NCBI RefSeq assembly: GCF_000281045.1
Contig: NW_008246106.1
Location: 185,189-205,526 of the forward strand
Length of the DNA: 20,338 nucleotides
Direction: 5' to 3'
Source of the DNA: Saprolegnia diclina VS20
Lineage: Eukaryota; Oomycota; Saprolegniomycetes; Saprolegniales; Saprolegniaceae
How positions within the stretch are numbered: position 1 is the stretch's first letter; the number at the start of each line of letters is the position of its first letter. This document shows, piece after piece, positions 1-8,208 of this stretch. Made by a program: the position numbers and the translations under genes. The notes beneath the pieces are model-generated. The model worked only from the letters and a program-made list of their open reading frames with translations. It was not told the origin of the DNA and ran no database searches.

Positions 1-1719
1 GTTGGCTCACAAGTTGATGATGATGCAGGATGGAACGACGCCGCTGATGATTGCTGCTCTGAGCGGCCATGACACCGTCGTCAAGACGCTCCTCGCCGCC
101 AACGCCGCTGTGGATCAAGCGATGAACGTACGTTCTCTTCTTTTGCGCTCTTGAATGTTGGCTCACATGTCAATGATGATGTAGGATGGAACGACGCCGC
201 TGCACATTGCTGCTCAGCATGGGCACGATGCCATCGTCAAGATGCTCCTCGCCGCCAACGCTGCTGTAAACCAAGCTAAAAACGTATGTTCTTTACTTTT
301 GCCGGTTGCTCTCTCAAACGTGTGGCCTCACATGTTGCTGATGATAAAGGGTGGAGTGACGCCACTGTTGACGGCTGCTCACAACGGCCATGACACTGTC
401 ATCAAGACGCTCCTCGCCGCCAACGCCGCTGTGGATCAAGCTATGAACGTACGTTGTCATCTTTTGCGCTCTTGAATGTTGGCTCACAAGTTGATGATGA
501 TGCAGGATGGAACGACGCCGCTGATGATTGCTGCTCTGAGCGGCCATGACACCGTCGTCAAGACGCTCCTCGGCGCCAACGCTGCTGTCAATCAAGCTAT
601 GAACGTACGTTCTCTGCTTTTGACGGTTGCGCTCTTAAATCTCAAATGTCGATAATGCTGTAGAATGGAGGGACATCATTGTTTATTGCTGCTCTCAATG
701 GCCATGACACTGTCGTCAAGACCCTCCTCGCCGCCAATGCTGCCGTAGATCAAGCTTTGAACGTACGTTCTCTTCTTTTGCGCTCGTGAATGTTGGCTCA
801 TATGCCATTGATGATGAAGAGCGGAGCGACGCCGCTGATGGTTGCTGCTCAGAACGACCATGACACTGTCGTCAAGACGCTCCTCGCCGCCAACGCTGCT
901 GTCAATCAAGCTATGAACGTACGTTCTCTTCTTTTGCGCTCTTGAATGTTGGCTCACATGTCGATAATGTTGTAGGATGGAGCGACGCCGCTGATGATTG
1001 CTGCTCTAAACGGCCATGACACCGTCGTCAAGACGCTCCTCGGCGCCAACGCTGCTGTGGATCAAGCTAGAAACGTACGTTCTCTGCTTTTGCTTCTTGC
1101 GCTCTCAAATTTTTTGGCTCACATGTTGTTGATGATAATTTAGGATGGAGCGACGTCGCTGCTCCTAGCTGCGTATCAAGGACATGACGTCATTGTCAAG
1201 ACGCTCCTTTGCGCCGACGCAGCTGTGGATCAAACAGCAAAGGTGCGTGTTCACCTCTACTACAAGGTACAAACTCGTCTCGTATGTAGGACGGGGACAC
1301 GCCACTTTGTGCGGCGTCGCGCTTTGGCTATGCCACAGCGGTGCAAATTCTCCTGGACGCCGGGGCCGATGTCGACAAGCGCGTGCGTACAAGCTTCAAC
1401 GACCGCGATATCCTGCTCTTGGTATTGCAATAGCGTGCACTTCTACATGCGTCACGAGCTTGACCTAGGACGGGACGACCTCTCTCTTGGCGGCGGCTCT
1501 GCGTGGGCATGAAGTGGTTTGCCGCGTGCTGCTCCGTGCCAACGCAAATGTTCACGCGGCGGACAGCGTACAACCTACTCGGTCCGCTGCATGTCTCAGT
1601 GATACCCCGATGTGTAGAGTGGCCAAACCGCACGCATTGCTGCAGAGCGCGGTGGGCACGAGTCGGTCGTGCGACTCTTGCTCGATGCTGGCGCCAGCCT
1701 CGAGGATGATGAGCAATAG
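1..1719 (+). CDS. ankyrin-repeat protein, 3' part (11 repeats, one exon each)
   Basis: The 5' end lies outside the window. Exons read 29-127, 185-283, 350-448, 506-604, 664-762, 820-918, 976-1074, 1144-1242, 1290-1382, 1469-1567 and 1618-1719, with TAG at 1717-1719. Each exon is one ankyrin repeat of 33 codons (31 in the ninth), typically DGTTPLMIAA...GHDTVVKTLLAANAAVDQ. Every intron is phase 0, 47-86 nt, with donors GTACGT, GTATGT or GTGCGT and acceptors mostly TAG or CAG (AAG in two). Ankyrin repeats are known as protein-binding scaffolds; the partner here is unknown. No kinase or other domain follows the last repeat, which ends ASLEDDEQ before the stop. The first seven repeats are nearly identical and the last three diverged, so the array has expanded recently. 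The N-terminal domain cannot be seen. Confidence 0.88.
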
Positions 1720-2357
1720 GTTGCTCAACTTCTGCTTCCTTTACACTGGAAACGTGCCTCGGTTCGTGCGCAAACCGTGCTCGTAAACAAAGAATTTTGT
1801 GCTTTCCCCATTTTGACTTCGGCCGATGCGCTGTACCAACGAAAATGAATTGGCTGCTGGCCCTGCCGAGACGCCGGACGCACTCGTAGCATTTGTAAGT
1901 GGGTGCACACAACGTCGTGCAGTCGTCCGGTGGGACGTGGTATCGTGTCAAGGCGCCGACCGCGCTCCGTGGCGCTATCGATACCGTTGCGTGGCCCAGA
2001 CCGTTGGACTTGAACCGAATCGGCGTGGTCGCCAACATTTCGCAAGCTAGCTCAAAGATGGACAACATTGGCGCGCGCGTTGACGACCATCTCGCCGGCT
2101 ACAAGCAGGTGGGCTTCCTCCTGCGCTCGTGAGGCATGACCGGTGCGTCAAGCTGAGGGTGCTTGGTCGTGGCTCGGGATTGTGCGAGCACACCGATGCC
2201 TCCAAGCGTGGCGCCGTCGGAGCCTGTTGCTCCTGATATCATCCGGATAGGCGTATCTAAGTCGGTTAAAAGACACATGAAACGGGTGTGCGATGATGTG
2301 ATTGGCTGCTGGCGCAAGTGGAGCAATCTCGACACTCGGAATTCGATACACGCCGCC
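1720..2357. other. intergenic stretch with one weak coding-like frame
   Basis: Between the ankyrin gene and the Sel1 gene there is no recognisable gene. A + frame at about 1923-2132 reads like protein, including GVVANISQASSKMDNIGARV, and ends at a TGA at 2130-2132. A second frame from an ATG at 1826 runs to a perfect GTAAGT donor at 1895, and an in-phase AG follows at 1921-1922. That would make an intron of only 28 nt, too short to trust. I do not recognise the product. It may be the tail of a decayed gene, or chance. Confidence 0.3.
2300..2307 (+). promoter_or_regulatory. GATTGGCT (inverted CCAAT-type) promoter motif
   Basis: The motif GATTGGCT lies about 50 nt before the preferred ATG of the Sel1 gene, on the same strand. 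The same 8-mer in gene orientation precedes three other genes in this window, so it is probably a promoter element. Its position inside the upstream open frame also argues that translation begins at 2358, not earlier. Confidence 0.5.
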
Positions 2358-3140
2358 ATGTTCCGCCAGCTCCTGCGCAACGCGCTGCCAGCGACGGGCC
2401 TCCTGACCATGGGCGCGGCCTTGGCATCAACGACGTCCTGCGAAGCGCCAGCTGCGTTCACGGACGAGCTGCGCCGGTTGCGCGCCAACGAAAAGGACAT
2501 GACGGCGCGCTGGGTCAAGGACGAGGAGGGCTGGCGCCAGCTCCCGTCGCGCGTCTGGCCCGTCAAGCAACCCAACGCCGACCAGCTTGCTATGCTGCAA
2601 AAAGACATCACATCGACGTGTAGCTCGCGCGATCCTCGCTGCAACGAGCTCCGCTTTGACCTCGCGACGCTCAACGTCTTCAACAACCTCGACACGGAGG
2701 CAGGGTATCACATGTACGTCGACCTTGCGAGCGAAGGCGATGTCGACGGCCTTGTCGCGGTCGGTATGTGCCTCGTCGAAGGCTACGGCGTCGAGCAAGA
2801 CTACGTCATGGGCATCGAATGTCTTCAACGCGCAAGCGCCTGTGGCCACCCGCAAGCCGACTATGAGCTCGGCGTGCTCTACTACACGGGCGCTGCAGGC
2901 AGCGACCTACCCGAAGACGAAGCGAAGGCGCTCGAGTGCTTTGAGCGCGCGCTCGCCAACGGCAAGTTCTCGTACGCAGCGTACATGGTCGCGGACCTCC
3001 TCTTCCAGAACGCGCCGGTCGCCGAGTATGGCCGCGCGCTCCAGCTCCTGTACCTAGCGGCCGAGAACGGCCATCGCTTTGCGCGTCAAGAGATCCAGGC
3101 CTTTGTCGAAGGCAAGCACCGCGCGTTCAAGAAGCTGTGA
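2358..3140 (+). CDS. Sel1-like repeat protein, probably mitochondrial
   Basis: This is an intronless frame of 260 codons plus stop TGA (3138-3140). I chose the ATG at 2358 because its context, CGCCGCCATG, is strong and because it begins MFRQLLRNALPATGLLTMGA, a basic, acid-free stretch that looks like a mitochondrial targeting or membrane segment. The frame is open further upstream, but that part has poor codon bias. From roughly residue 130 to the end there are about three Sel1/TPR-like helical repeats, with GMCLVEGYGV and ELGVLYYTGA followed by AAENGHRFARQE. Sel1 repeats are known to scaffold membrane and organelle protein complexes; the partner is unknown. The middle part, about residues 30-120, is charged and unrecognised. 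The Sel1 fold is confident and the location is inferred. Confidence 0.82.
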   Translation: MFRQLLRNALPATGLLTMGAALASTTSCEAPAAFTDELRRLRANEKDMTARWVKDEEGWRQLPSRVWPVKQPNADQLAMLQKDITSTCSSRDPRCNELRFDLATLNVFNNLDTEAGYHMYVDLASEGDVDGLVAVGMCLVEGYGVEQDYVMGIECLQRASACGHPQADYELGVLYYTGAAGSDLPEDEAKALECFERALANGKFSYAAYMVADLLFQNAPVAEYGRALQLLYLAAENGHRFARQEIQAFVEGKHRAFKKL

Positions 3141-4035
3141 TAGAATCCGACTACGATCTTAGTTTCCGTACTGTAGTACCTTGAGAACTGCATCAACTTT
3201 CACTTCTGGTCGACCACAATCCATCGTCGTCACGTCCCGTGCGATCCGGCGCAGGACGGTCTCTGGTTTGGTCCTTGGGAGAGTGGCGTGGGCTGGGTCG
3301 ACAATCCAGCAACACCCCCTACCCAGGCCCTTGACCAATGTGGCCAAAAACGGGTCTGCCATTCTCCTATCCAAGTACACTTGTGGAAAAAGAGCAAATC
3401 CGATAGCGATCATTTAATTAAAACTACTTTTTTACGCGAATATCTTGGCGTCACCTCCTTTTTTGTCAATCGCATTCCTTCGACACCCGTAAAGTGCGAT
3501 CACTTAAAGCACAGCACGCGATTGCCTTGTCCGAGTACACTCATTGATCACGCCACTCGTAGCATTGCGCCAAGACTCCGTTCATGGCCAACGATCCATT
3601 GATGCAAGTCTCTCAATGCCATCTACGCTTACTAGAATCAACGCCAGTGCTTGAAACGAGCAAATGGCTTGCACTGCATTTTCTATCAACTCTTGGCAGT
3701 ATCAACCTCCTACAGTGTATCAAGCCGAGGCCATCGGTCCGTGGTCTCCACCTACCACTCTATTCCAGAACGTTCACGCTCAGGCGCCACGCAAGATGCC
3801 CTCGCTGGAGGCCACCACACATGCGTTCGTTGGGCCGTATCGACAAGGTTGCAGGGCACAGAGGGGCGTGCACGTCAGTGCAACTATCAACCGTTTAGTC
3901 GAAATTCAGTCAAGGTACTGTTTTAAGGTAATTATCGCAGCTGGCCCCTGGCTGCGCCACGCCATGTGGTCGTCTGATCGCCATACAATTCACAAGAGAG
4001 TCGTCAGTAGCAAATCTCCGCCGTCGTCAGCAGCC
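3141..4035. other. intergenic region upstream of the SLC44-like gene
   Basis: About 0.9 kb with no supported gene. Several short frames exist on both strands, including a minus frame at 3159-3413 (84 codons) and plus frames through 3288-4035 that run into the transporter. None has the strong G/C third-position bias of the neighbours or a recognisable motif. An A+T-rich patch lies at about 3410-3470. The region should hold the 3' end of the Sel1 transcript and the promoter of the transporter. Confidence 0.5.
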
Positions 4036-5559
4036 ATGTATCTCCAGACGCGTGGGCCGATCGTCAGTGAGCAAACGCCCTTGAACAACACGATGGCCAA
4101 GAAGGACAGCTGCGACGAGAACACGTGCGACCTCAAGGAAGAGCGTCGCTGCAATGACATCCTCTTTGCCATTCTCTACCTCCTCGCCTTTGGCGGCGTC
4201 CTCGTGCTCTTTGCGACCTTGTCGTCCGAGGTGCTCGACTACGCCGGCGACAAGCTCGTCCAGGAGCACCACAAGTACAAGTACGCGCTGCGCATTGCCG
4301 GTGCGATTGCCGGCGGCTCGGTGCTCCTCTCGCTTCTCTGGACCGGCATCATGCTCGTCATGGGCAAGCTCCTCATCTGGATCGCGGCCATCACTGCGAT
4401 CGTCGGCACGTTTGTCGCTGGCGTCTTTGGCTCCAAGTTCCTCTACGACAACGGCGACGAGACGTTCTTTTGGTGCCCCGTCGCGCTCGGGTCGCTCCTC
4501 TCGATCATCATGACTGTGTACGTGTGCTGCATTCGCCGCCGCATCGCGTTCGCGTCGGCCAACCTCAAGGTCTCGTGCTCGGCCGTGCTCCGGTACCCGG
4601 TGATCCTCCTCATTGCGCTCGCGGCGACGCTCGTCCAGGTCGGCTGGGTGCTCATCTGGGCGGTCGCCACGTACGCGGCCGTGAACCACGGTGAGTACAC
4701 GAGCACGGACGGCAAGGGCTACAACGGCGCGCAGAAGTTTGGTATCTTTACGCTCATGCTCCTCGCGTTCTTCTGGACGCTCTTTGTCATCCGCAACGTT
4801 GTCCACGTAACGACGTCGGGCACGGTTGCGGCCTGGTGGTACAACGCCGACAACGAGCGCAAGTCGATGACGAGCACGACGGCCCTCTGCCGCGCGCTCA
4901 CGCTTTCGTTTGGCTCGATCTGCTTTGGCTCGCTCGTCGTCTCGATCATCGAGACCATCAAGACGATCCTCGAGCTCTTCCGCCACGCCGCCTCCAAGTC
5001 GGGCAACTCGGTCGCTGTCTGCCTCCTCGGCTGCCTCGAGTGCATCATTGGCTGCATCTCGCGCATCGTCCAGTACTTCAACAAGTACGCGTACTCGTAC
5101 GTCGGTATCTACGGCTTTAGCTTCATCCGCGCCGGCAAGGAAACGTACGAGCTCTTTGAAAAGATGGGCTGGTCCGCCGTCGCCAACGACTCGCTCATCG
5201 ACAACGTGCTCCTCATTGGCTCCGTCATGGTCGGTATGGTCGGCGCCGCCGCGGCCTACGGCGTCGTTGCGTGGGATCGCGCCAACAACAACAGCCTCTG
5301 GACGCAGAACCTCGACAAGCCGCAGCTCGTGCTCGGTATCACGGGCCTTTTGATTGGCTTTTCGATCTGCTACATTGTCATGGCCGTCATCAACTCGTCG
5401 GTCGCGACCGTCTTTGTGCTCTTTGCCGAGGACCCGCACTCGCTCCACCACTCGCACCCAGAGCACCACGACACGCTCCACGAAGCGTGGAACGACATCT
5501 ACCCGGAGGAGTACGCCAAGAACCCCCACGGCACCAAGAAGGACGAGACCAAGGCGTAA
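4036..5559 (+). CDS. choline transporter-like (CTL/SLC44 family) membrane protein
   Basis: Intronless, 507 codons plus TAA. The protein begins with a short Cys- and charge-rich cytoplasmic segment (KKDSCDENTCDLKEERRCND) followed by about ten hydrophobic segments. The first is ILFAILYLLAFGGVLVLFAT at about residues 43-62. The C-terminal half has the usual CTL features: a Gly/aromatic-rich TM region, a Cys-rich loop (CLLGCLECIIGC) and a loop with NKYAYSYVGIYGFSF. It ends in a His/acid-rich cytoplasmic tail (HHSHPEHHD). Family members are known to move choline or related amines across plasma and organelle membranes; the substrate here is inferred. The start could instead be the ATG at 4093 (A at -3, G at +4), giving 488 residues. 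The frame is open back to an ATG at 3664, but that extension does not look coding. Confidence 0.9.
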   Translation: MYLQTRGPIVSEQTPLNNTMAKKDSCDENTCDLKEERRCNDILFAILYLLAFGGVLVLFATLSSEVLDYAGDKLVQEHHKYKYALRIAGAIAGGSVLLSLLWTGIMLVMGKLLIWIAAITAIVGTFVAGVFGSKFLYDNGDETFFWCPVALGSLLSIIMTVYVCCIRRRIAFASANLKVSCSAVLRYPVILLIALAATLVQVGWVLIWAVATYAAVNHGEYTSTDGKGYNGAQKFGIFTLMLLAFFWTLFVIRNVVHVTTSGTVAAWWYNADNERKSMTSTTALCRALTLSFGSICFGSLVVSIIETIKTILELFRHAASKSGNSVAVCLLGCLECIIGCISRIVQYFNKYAYSYVGIYGFSFIRAGKETYELFEKMGWSAVANDSLIDNVLLIGSVMVGMVGAAAAYGVVAWDRANNNSLWTQNLDKPQLVLGITGLLIGFSICYIVMAVINSSVATVFVLFAEDPHSLHHSHPEHHDTLHEAWNDIYPEEYAKNPHGTKKDETKA

Positions 5560-5932
5560 GTTTCGTCTACGATCTAGATCTCACGTCTGTACTACATCGG
5601 GACGAATGGCGACATCAGTTTTGATCTGTGCTACTTGGGCTTTTGTGGTATCGAGATACCGTGTTGATGGTTCGACGAGCCTGTCGTTATGACAGATGTG
5701 GCGGACAGTGTGGTGGGCAAATGTGGTAGTACGTGCTTGAGAGCGCGCACAGAAAGTCACAATATCGAGAGCTAGACGGCAGATCACCAACGGCCAATAA
5801 GAAATACGTTTCGTTTTGACTTTGGTCCCGATGGATCGGCTACGGTACAACGAGCTTCAAACCAAACGTGACAATAACCCAGTAGCGTTGCATCGATTCA
5901 AACTGGCTAGCGCTCTACGAAACGTTCGTCAT

Positions 5933-5955
5933 CAAAGGGAACGGCGTTCCCTTTG
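5933..5955. repeat. perfect hairpin, 10-bp stem and 3-nt loop
   Basis: CAAAGGGAAC pairs with GTTCCCTTTG around the loop GGC. It is followed 5 nt later by the palindrome GTACTAGTAC (5961-5970). It lies between two convergent genes, so a role in 3'-end formation is possible, but it has no U-run of a bacterial type. Confidence 0.6.
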
Positions 5956-6052
5956 TACCAGTACTAGTACAGGATAAGAACTGCAAGGTCCAGAACTTAT
6001 CGCACAGACCCAAGTGCAAAGTCAAGTGCAATGTGAGCGGAAACCGTGCAAA

Positions 6053-6090
6053 GTGGACATGTGGACCACGCAAATGACAACCATGTCCAC
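6053..6090. repeat. 9-bp inverted repeat downstream of the oxygenase gene
   Basis: GTGGACATG (6053-6061) and CATGTCCAC (6082-6090) are perfect inverted copies separated by 20 nt. They lie about 55-95 nt beyond the oxygenase stop codon on the minus strand, so they would fall in its 3' untranslated region. Confidence 0.5.
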
Positions 6091-6145
6091 CAAACAACGA
6101 GAAATGCAGTCAGATACGGTACAATAAGAGATGAGTTGCTGGTTA

Positions 6146-6989
6146 TCAGTACTTGTCGCGGTTCATCGCATTGATCGGGAAGAGAATGTCGGTGCGGATA
6201 ATGTACTTGCAGTTTTTGAGCGGGCCGTCGCCGACGTCCACGGTATCGTGCTCGGGCATGTGCTGCAGTCCCGACCCGGTATGGTACAAGCAGTGCTCAA
6301 AGAGCACGATGCGCCCAGTCTTGGGCGTCACGGGCGTTCCCGCCGCCTTCTCGGGAGAGTCAAAGCTCAAAAACACCGTCTCGCCGCCGGTAAAGTCGAC
6401 GCCGCCGCCGTCGTTCAAGTAAATGAGCACCGTGATCAAGCTCTCGCTGCCTACACTTCTGTTGACCCATAGCTCTAGCCAAGTCGCGACGACGCACCAG
6501 ACGCCTCGTCGGGCACGATGCGATCATAGTGGGCGTCAAACACGTCATCACCGAGGTACCGGAGCATGCGCAGGCGCGGCGCCAGACCCAGTGGCATACC
6601 ACAGCCTTCGCGGTCAATGTAGCTACAACAACAAACAGCGTGAGCCAGAAAGACCAGGTCGCAGTGGCGTACTTGACGATCGCGGGCAGCGCGTCGCTGT
6701 TGAGGATGCGCTGCCAAATGATGTCGGCAAACCGCTTGTTCTGCATGACCGAGAGGTTGTACTCGGTCTTGGACCGGCGCTGGTCGCCGTCCGGGTGCAT
6801 CTTGGTGAGCGCGCCGCTCACGCTCTTGAGCGCCGGCGTCATGTGCTTGATGAGGGCCTTGCACTCGTTGGCGCTGAGCACGTGATCGAGGACCTCGAAC
6901 ATGCAGTCGGCCGGCGCGACGCCGTACTTGTGCACGTTCGGCGGCAACGTCGGCTTGGCCGCCAGCGCCGGCGCAATGGTGCTGCTCAT
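6146..6989 (-). CDS. 2-oxoglutarate/Fe(II)-dependent oxygenase, prolyl 4-hydroxylase-like
   Basis: Exons on the minus strand are 6989-6673, 6622-6498 and 6450-6146; introns are 6623-6672 (50 nt) and 6451-6497 (47 nt), both GT...TAG. The product is 248 residues. It carries the double-stranded beta-helix motifs of the family. The iron-binding H-x-D is H137-Y-D139 in FDAHYDRI. IYLNDG...FTGGETVF follows at about 157-174. The distal His is probably H204 in CLYHTGSG, and the 2-oxoglutarate-binding basic residue is K229 in NCKYIIRTDILF. Such enzymes hydroxylate prolyl or other residues using O2, 2-oxoglutarate and iron; the substrate cannot be told. There is no signal peptide, so a cytosolic or nuclear place is likely. 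The frame is open upstream to a GTG at 7019, but 6989 is the first in-frame ATG. A nine-codon upstream ORF overlaps it. Confidence 0.88.
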
Positions 6990-7015
6990 GCTGGTTTTCC
7001 AGTTTTGGCCGCCAT
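6986..7015 (-). promoter_or_regulatory. upstream ORF overlapping the oxygenase start (ATGA)
   Basis: On the minus strand an ATG at 7015-7013 opens MAAKTGKPA and stops at a TGA (6988-6986) that overlaps the oxygenase ATG (6989-6987) as ATGA. Its context, GGTGCATGG, is good for initiation. Ribosomes reading it would end exactly on the main start, as in termination-reinitiation. This is seen in sequence; the regulatory role is inferred. Confidence 0.55.
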
Positions 7016-7470
7016 GCACCGCAAGTAGCCAATCGCGAGGCGCTCGACGCTAAATTTCAGCCAATCCGCATCGAGGTAGCCATAGCGCGTCTATGCACCT
7101 CCTCACTCCGCCACGATCTTTGCCAGTCGTTCGCAACGCATCTATGCGTCGATGCAATGGTAGTGGCAGCTGCGTCGTCTGGTGGCCGCTTCTAGTTCTG
7201 GTTGCCACCAGATTCTGGGCGAGGACGCAGCGACATTGAGGCTCAGGAAGCATCCAAGCCGCGCAGCTTGCTTGGATGCTCCTGACACCGACAGCGCATG
7301 AAGCTGCAACGAGCCCGCTGGCGCTAGTATACAATGGCAGCGGATGCGAGGAGGCCCCAGGACTACATGTCATCGCTGTATAGGCCATGCGCAAGGGAAG
7401 ATCCTCGGTGCCAGAGACTCTAGTGTGATGAGGCCAGCCAGCGGCACGAAGTAGAGTGGTTCAGACTAGA
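6990..7470. other. promoter region of the oxygenase / 3' flank of COMMD7
   Basis: About 480 nt between two genes on the minus strand. Apart from the upstream ORF and two CCAAT-type motifs near the oxygenase start, I see nothing supported. The short frames at 7050-7394 lack coding bias. Confidence 0.5.
7027..7066 (-). promoter_or_regulatory. two GATTGGCT motifs upstream of the oxygenase
   Basis: On the minus strand GATTGGCT occurs at 7034-7027 and 7066-7059, about 38 and 70 nt before the oxygenase ATG. Both are in gene orientation. The paired arrangement is like that before RAB3GAP1. Confidence 0.55.
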
Positions 7471-8208
7471 TTAGATCTGGAGAAACGACAAATGGGCTTG
7501 AAGGGCCTCGACGTTGGCGAGGAATTGGTAAAACATGGGCAGCGACAGCTCCAGCGCCTCGGTCGACCGCAGCGCCGTACCGCGCGGCTGCAGAACAAAT
7601 GTCAAGACGACAAATGGAGCACCGACCTAGTGTATCGTTCCTTTGCTAAACGATTCGAATGCAATTATGTGTACCGATGGCAAGAGGCTCGTGGCCGTCG
7701 TGATGCCAAGCTTCCACGTCATGTCGATGAAGTCTGCGTGGACGAGCTGGAGACTGCGGCACGATACATCGGCTGTCGCCGTCCATCGCGCGCCAAAGCG
7801 CTTAGCTGTAGCTTCATTCGCGCCTATAAGCAGTGCTAGTCGTTGTGCCCCAGTGCGGTCAAGTGTACCTGCTGCCAAAAGTGCTGCGACGAGATCGTTA
7901 GGCGACGCCTGCTCGGTGATGGCGGTCGAAAGGATCGCCAGTGTGTTTTGGAGAATGTGCTATGCACTGCATCAGCCATTGCGCTGGCGATATGCACATA
8001 CCTTGAGTGGTGTAAGGTTCATGTTGTGAGCGGCTGCAAAGCCCGAGGCGAACGTCGCCACGTCATGGTCCTAGCGCCGCATGGGCTTCGCTTCCAGGCG
8101 TATCGCTGCGGCAGGAAATACCTGAGGCGCGCCTGCGTAGGCCATGACAAAGTTCACGAGCTCATCCTGCATGGCGTCCGTCATCGCACTCATGTCGGCC
8201 GGCGCCAT
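7471..8208 (-). CDS. COMMD7: COMM domain-containing protein, COMMD7-like
   Basis: Exons on the minus strand are 8208-8122, 8070-8002, 7959-7675 and 7626-7471. Introns are 51, 42 and 48 nt, all phase 0 and GT...TAG. The product is 198 residues, the usual COMMD length. The N-terminal helical half (about 1-120) leads to a COMM domain at about 123-197. That domain has FIDMTWKLGITTATS (known COMMD7: LIDMEWKFGVTSGSS), then VGAPFVVLTFVLQ and ELSLPMFYQFLANVEALQ (COMMD7: ELTLPQFYSFLHEME). COMMD proteins are known to form the hetero-oligomeric Commander complex, which recycles endosomal membrane cargo together with CCDC22/CCDC93 and retriever. The start at 8208 is the first ATG that gives a plausible N terminus, and a GATTGGCT motif lies 48 nt before it. 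The assignment to COMMD7 among the ten paralogues is from remembered sequence. Confidence 0.88.

Larger units (their letters stand above)
5560..6145. other. convergent 3' intergenic region with hairpins
   Basis: The region lies between the 3' ends of the transporter (+) and the oxygenase (-). No gene is seen. It contains a strong hairpin at 5933-5955, a perfect 10-nt palindrome at 5961-5970 and an inverted repeat at 6053-6090. It also carries repeats of the short word AAGTGCAA near 6011-6030. Confidence 0.5.

Noticed and set aside
1-1242. Regular repeats of about 160 nt that look like an array (CRISPR-like or satellite)
   Set aside because: The units are ankyrin exons with GT-AG introns in constant phase; both parts of the unit are repeated, unlike CRISPR repeats with unique spacers.
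1328-2068. 246-codon minus-strand frame across the end of the ankyrin gene
   Set aside because: It overlaps well-supported ankyrin exons and its product is low in complexity and rich in Arg and His.
2163-2357. Upstream extension of the Sel1 protein
   Set aside because: The frame opens with a TTG and contains the promoter-type GATTGGCT motif; the ATG at 2358 has a strong context and a targeting-like N terminus.
3159-3413. Minus-strand 84-codon frame downstream of the Sel1 gene
   Set aside because: No known motif, no codon bias and no partner exon; best taken as chance.
3664-4035. N-terminal extension of the transporter from the ATG at 3664
   Set aside because: The extra 124 codons lack coding bias and family similarity; two good starts lie at 4036 and 4093.
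4027-5529. 500-codon open frame antisense to the transporter
   Set aside because: It is a shadow of the strong G/C third-position bias; its product is an implausible run of Arg, Asp, Glu and Val, while the plus frame is a clear SLC44 protein.
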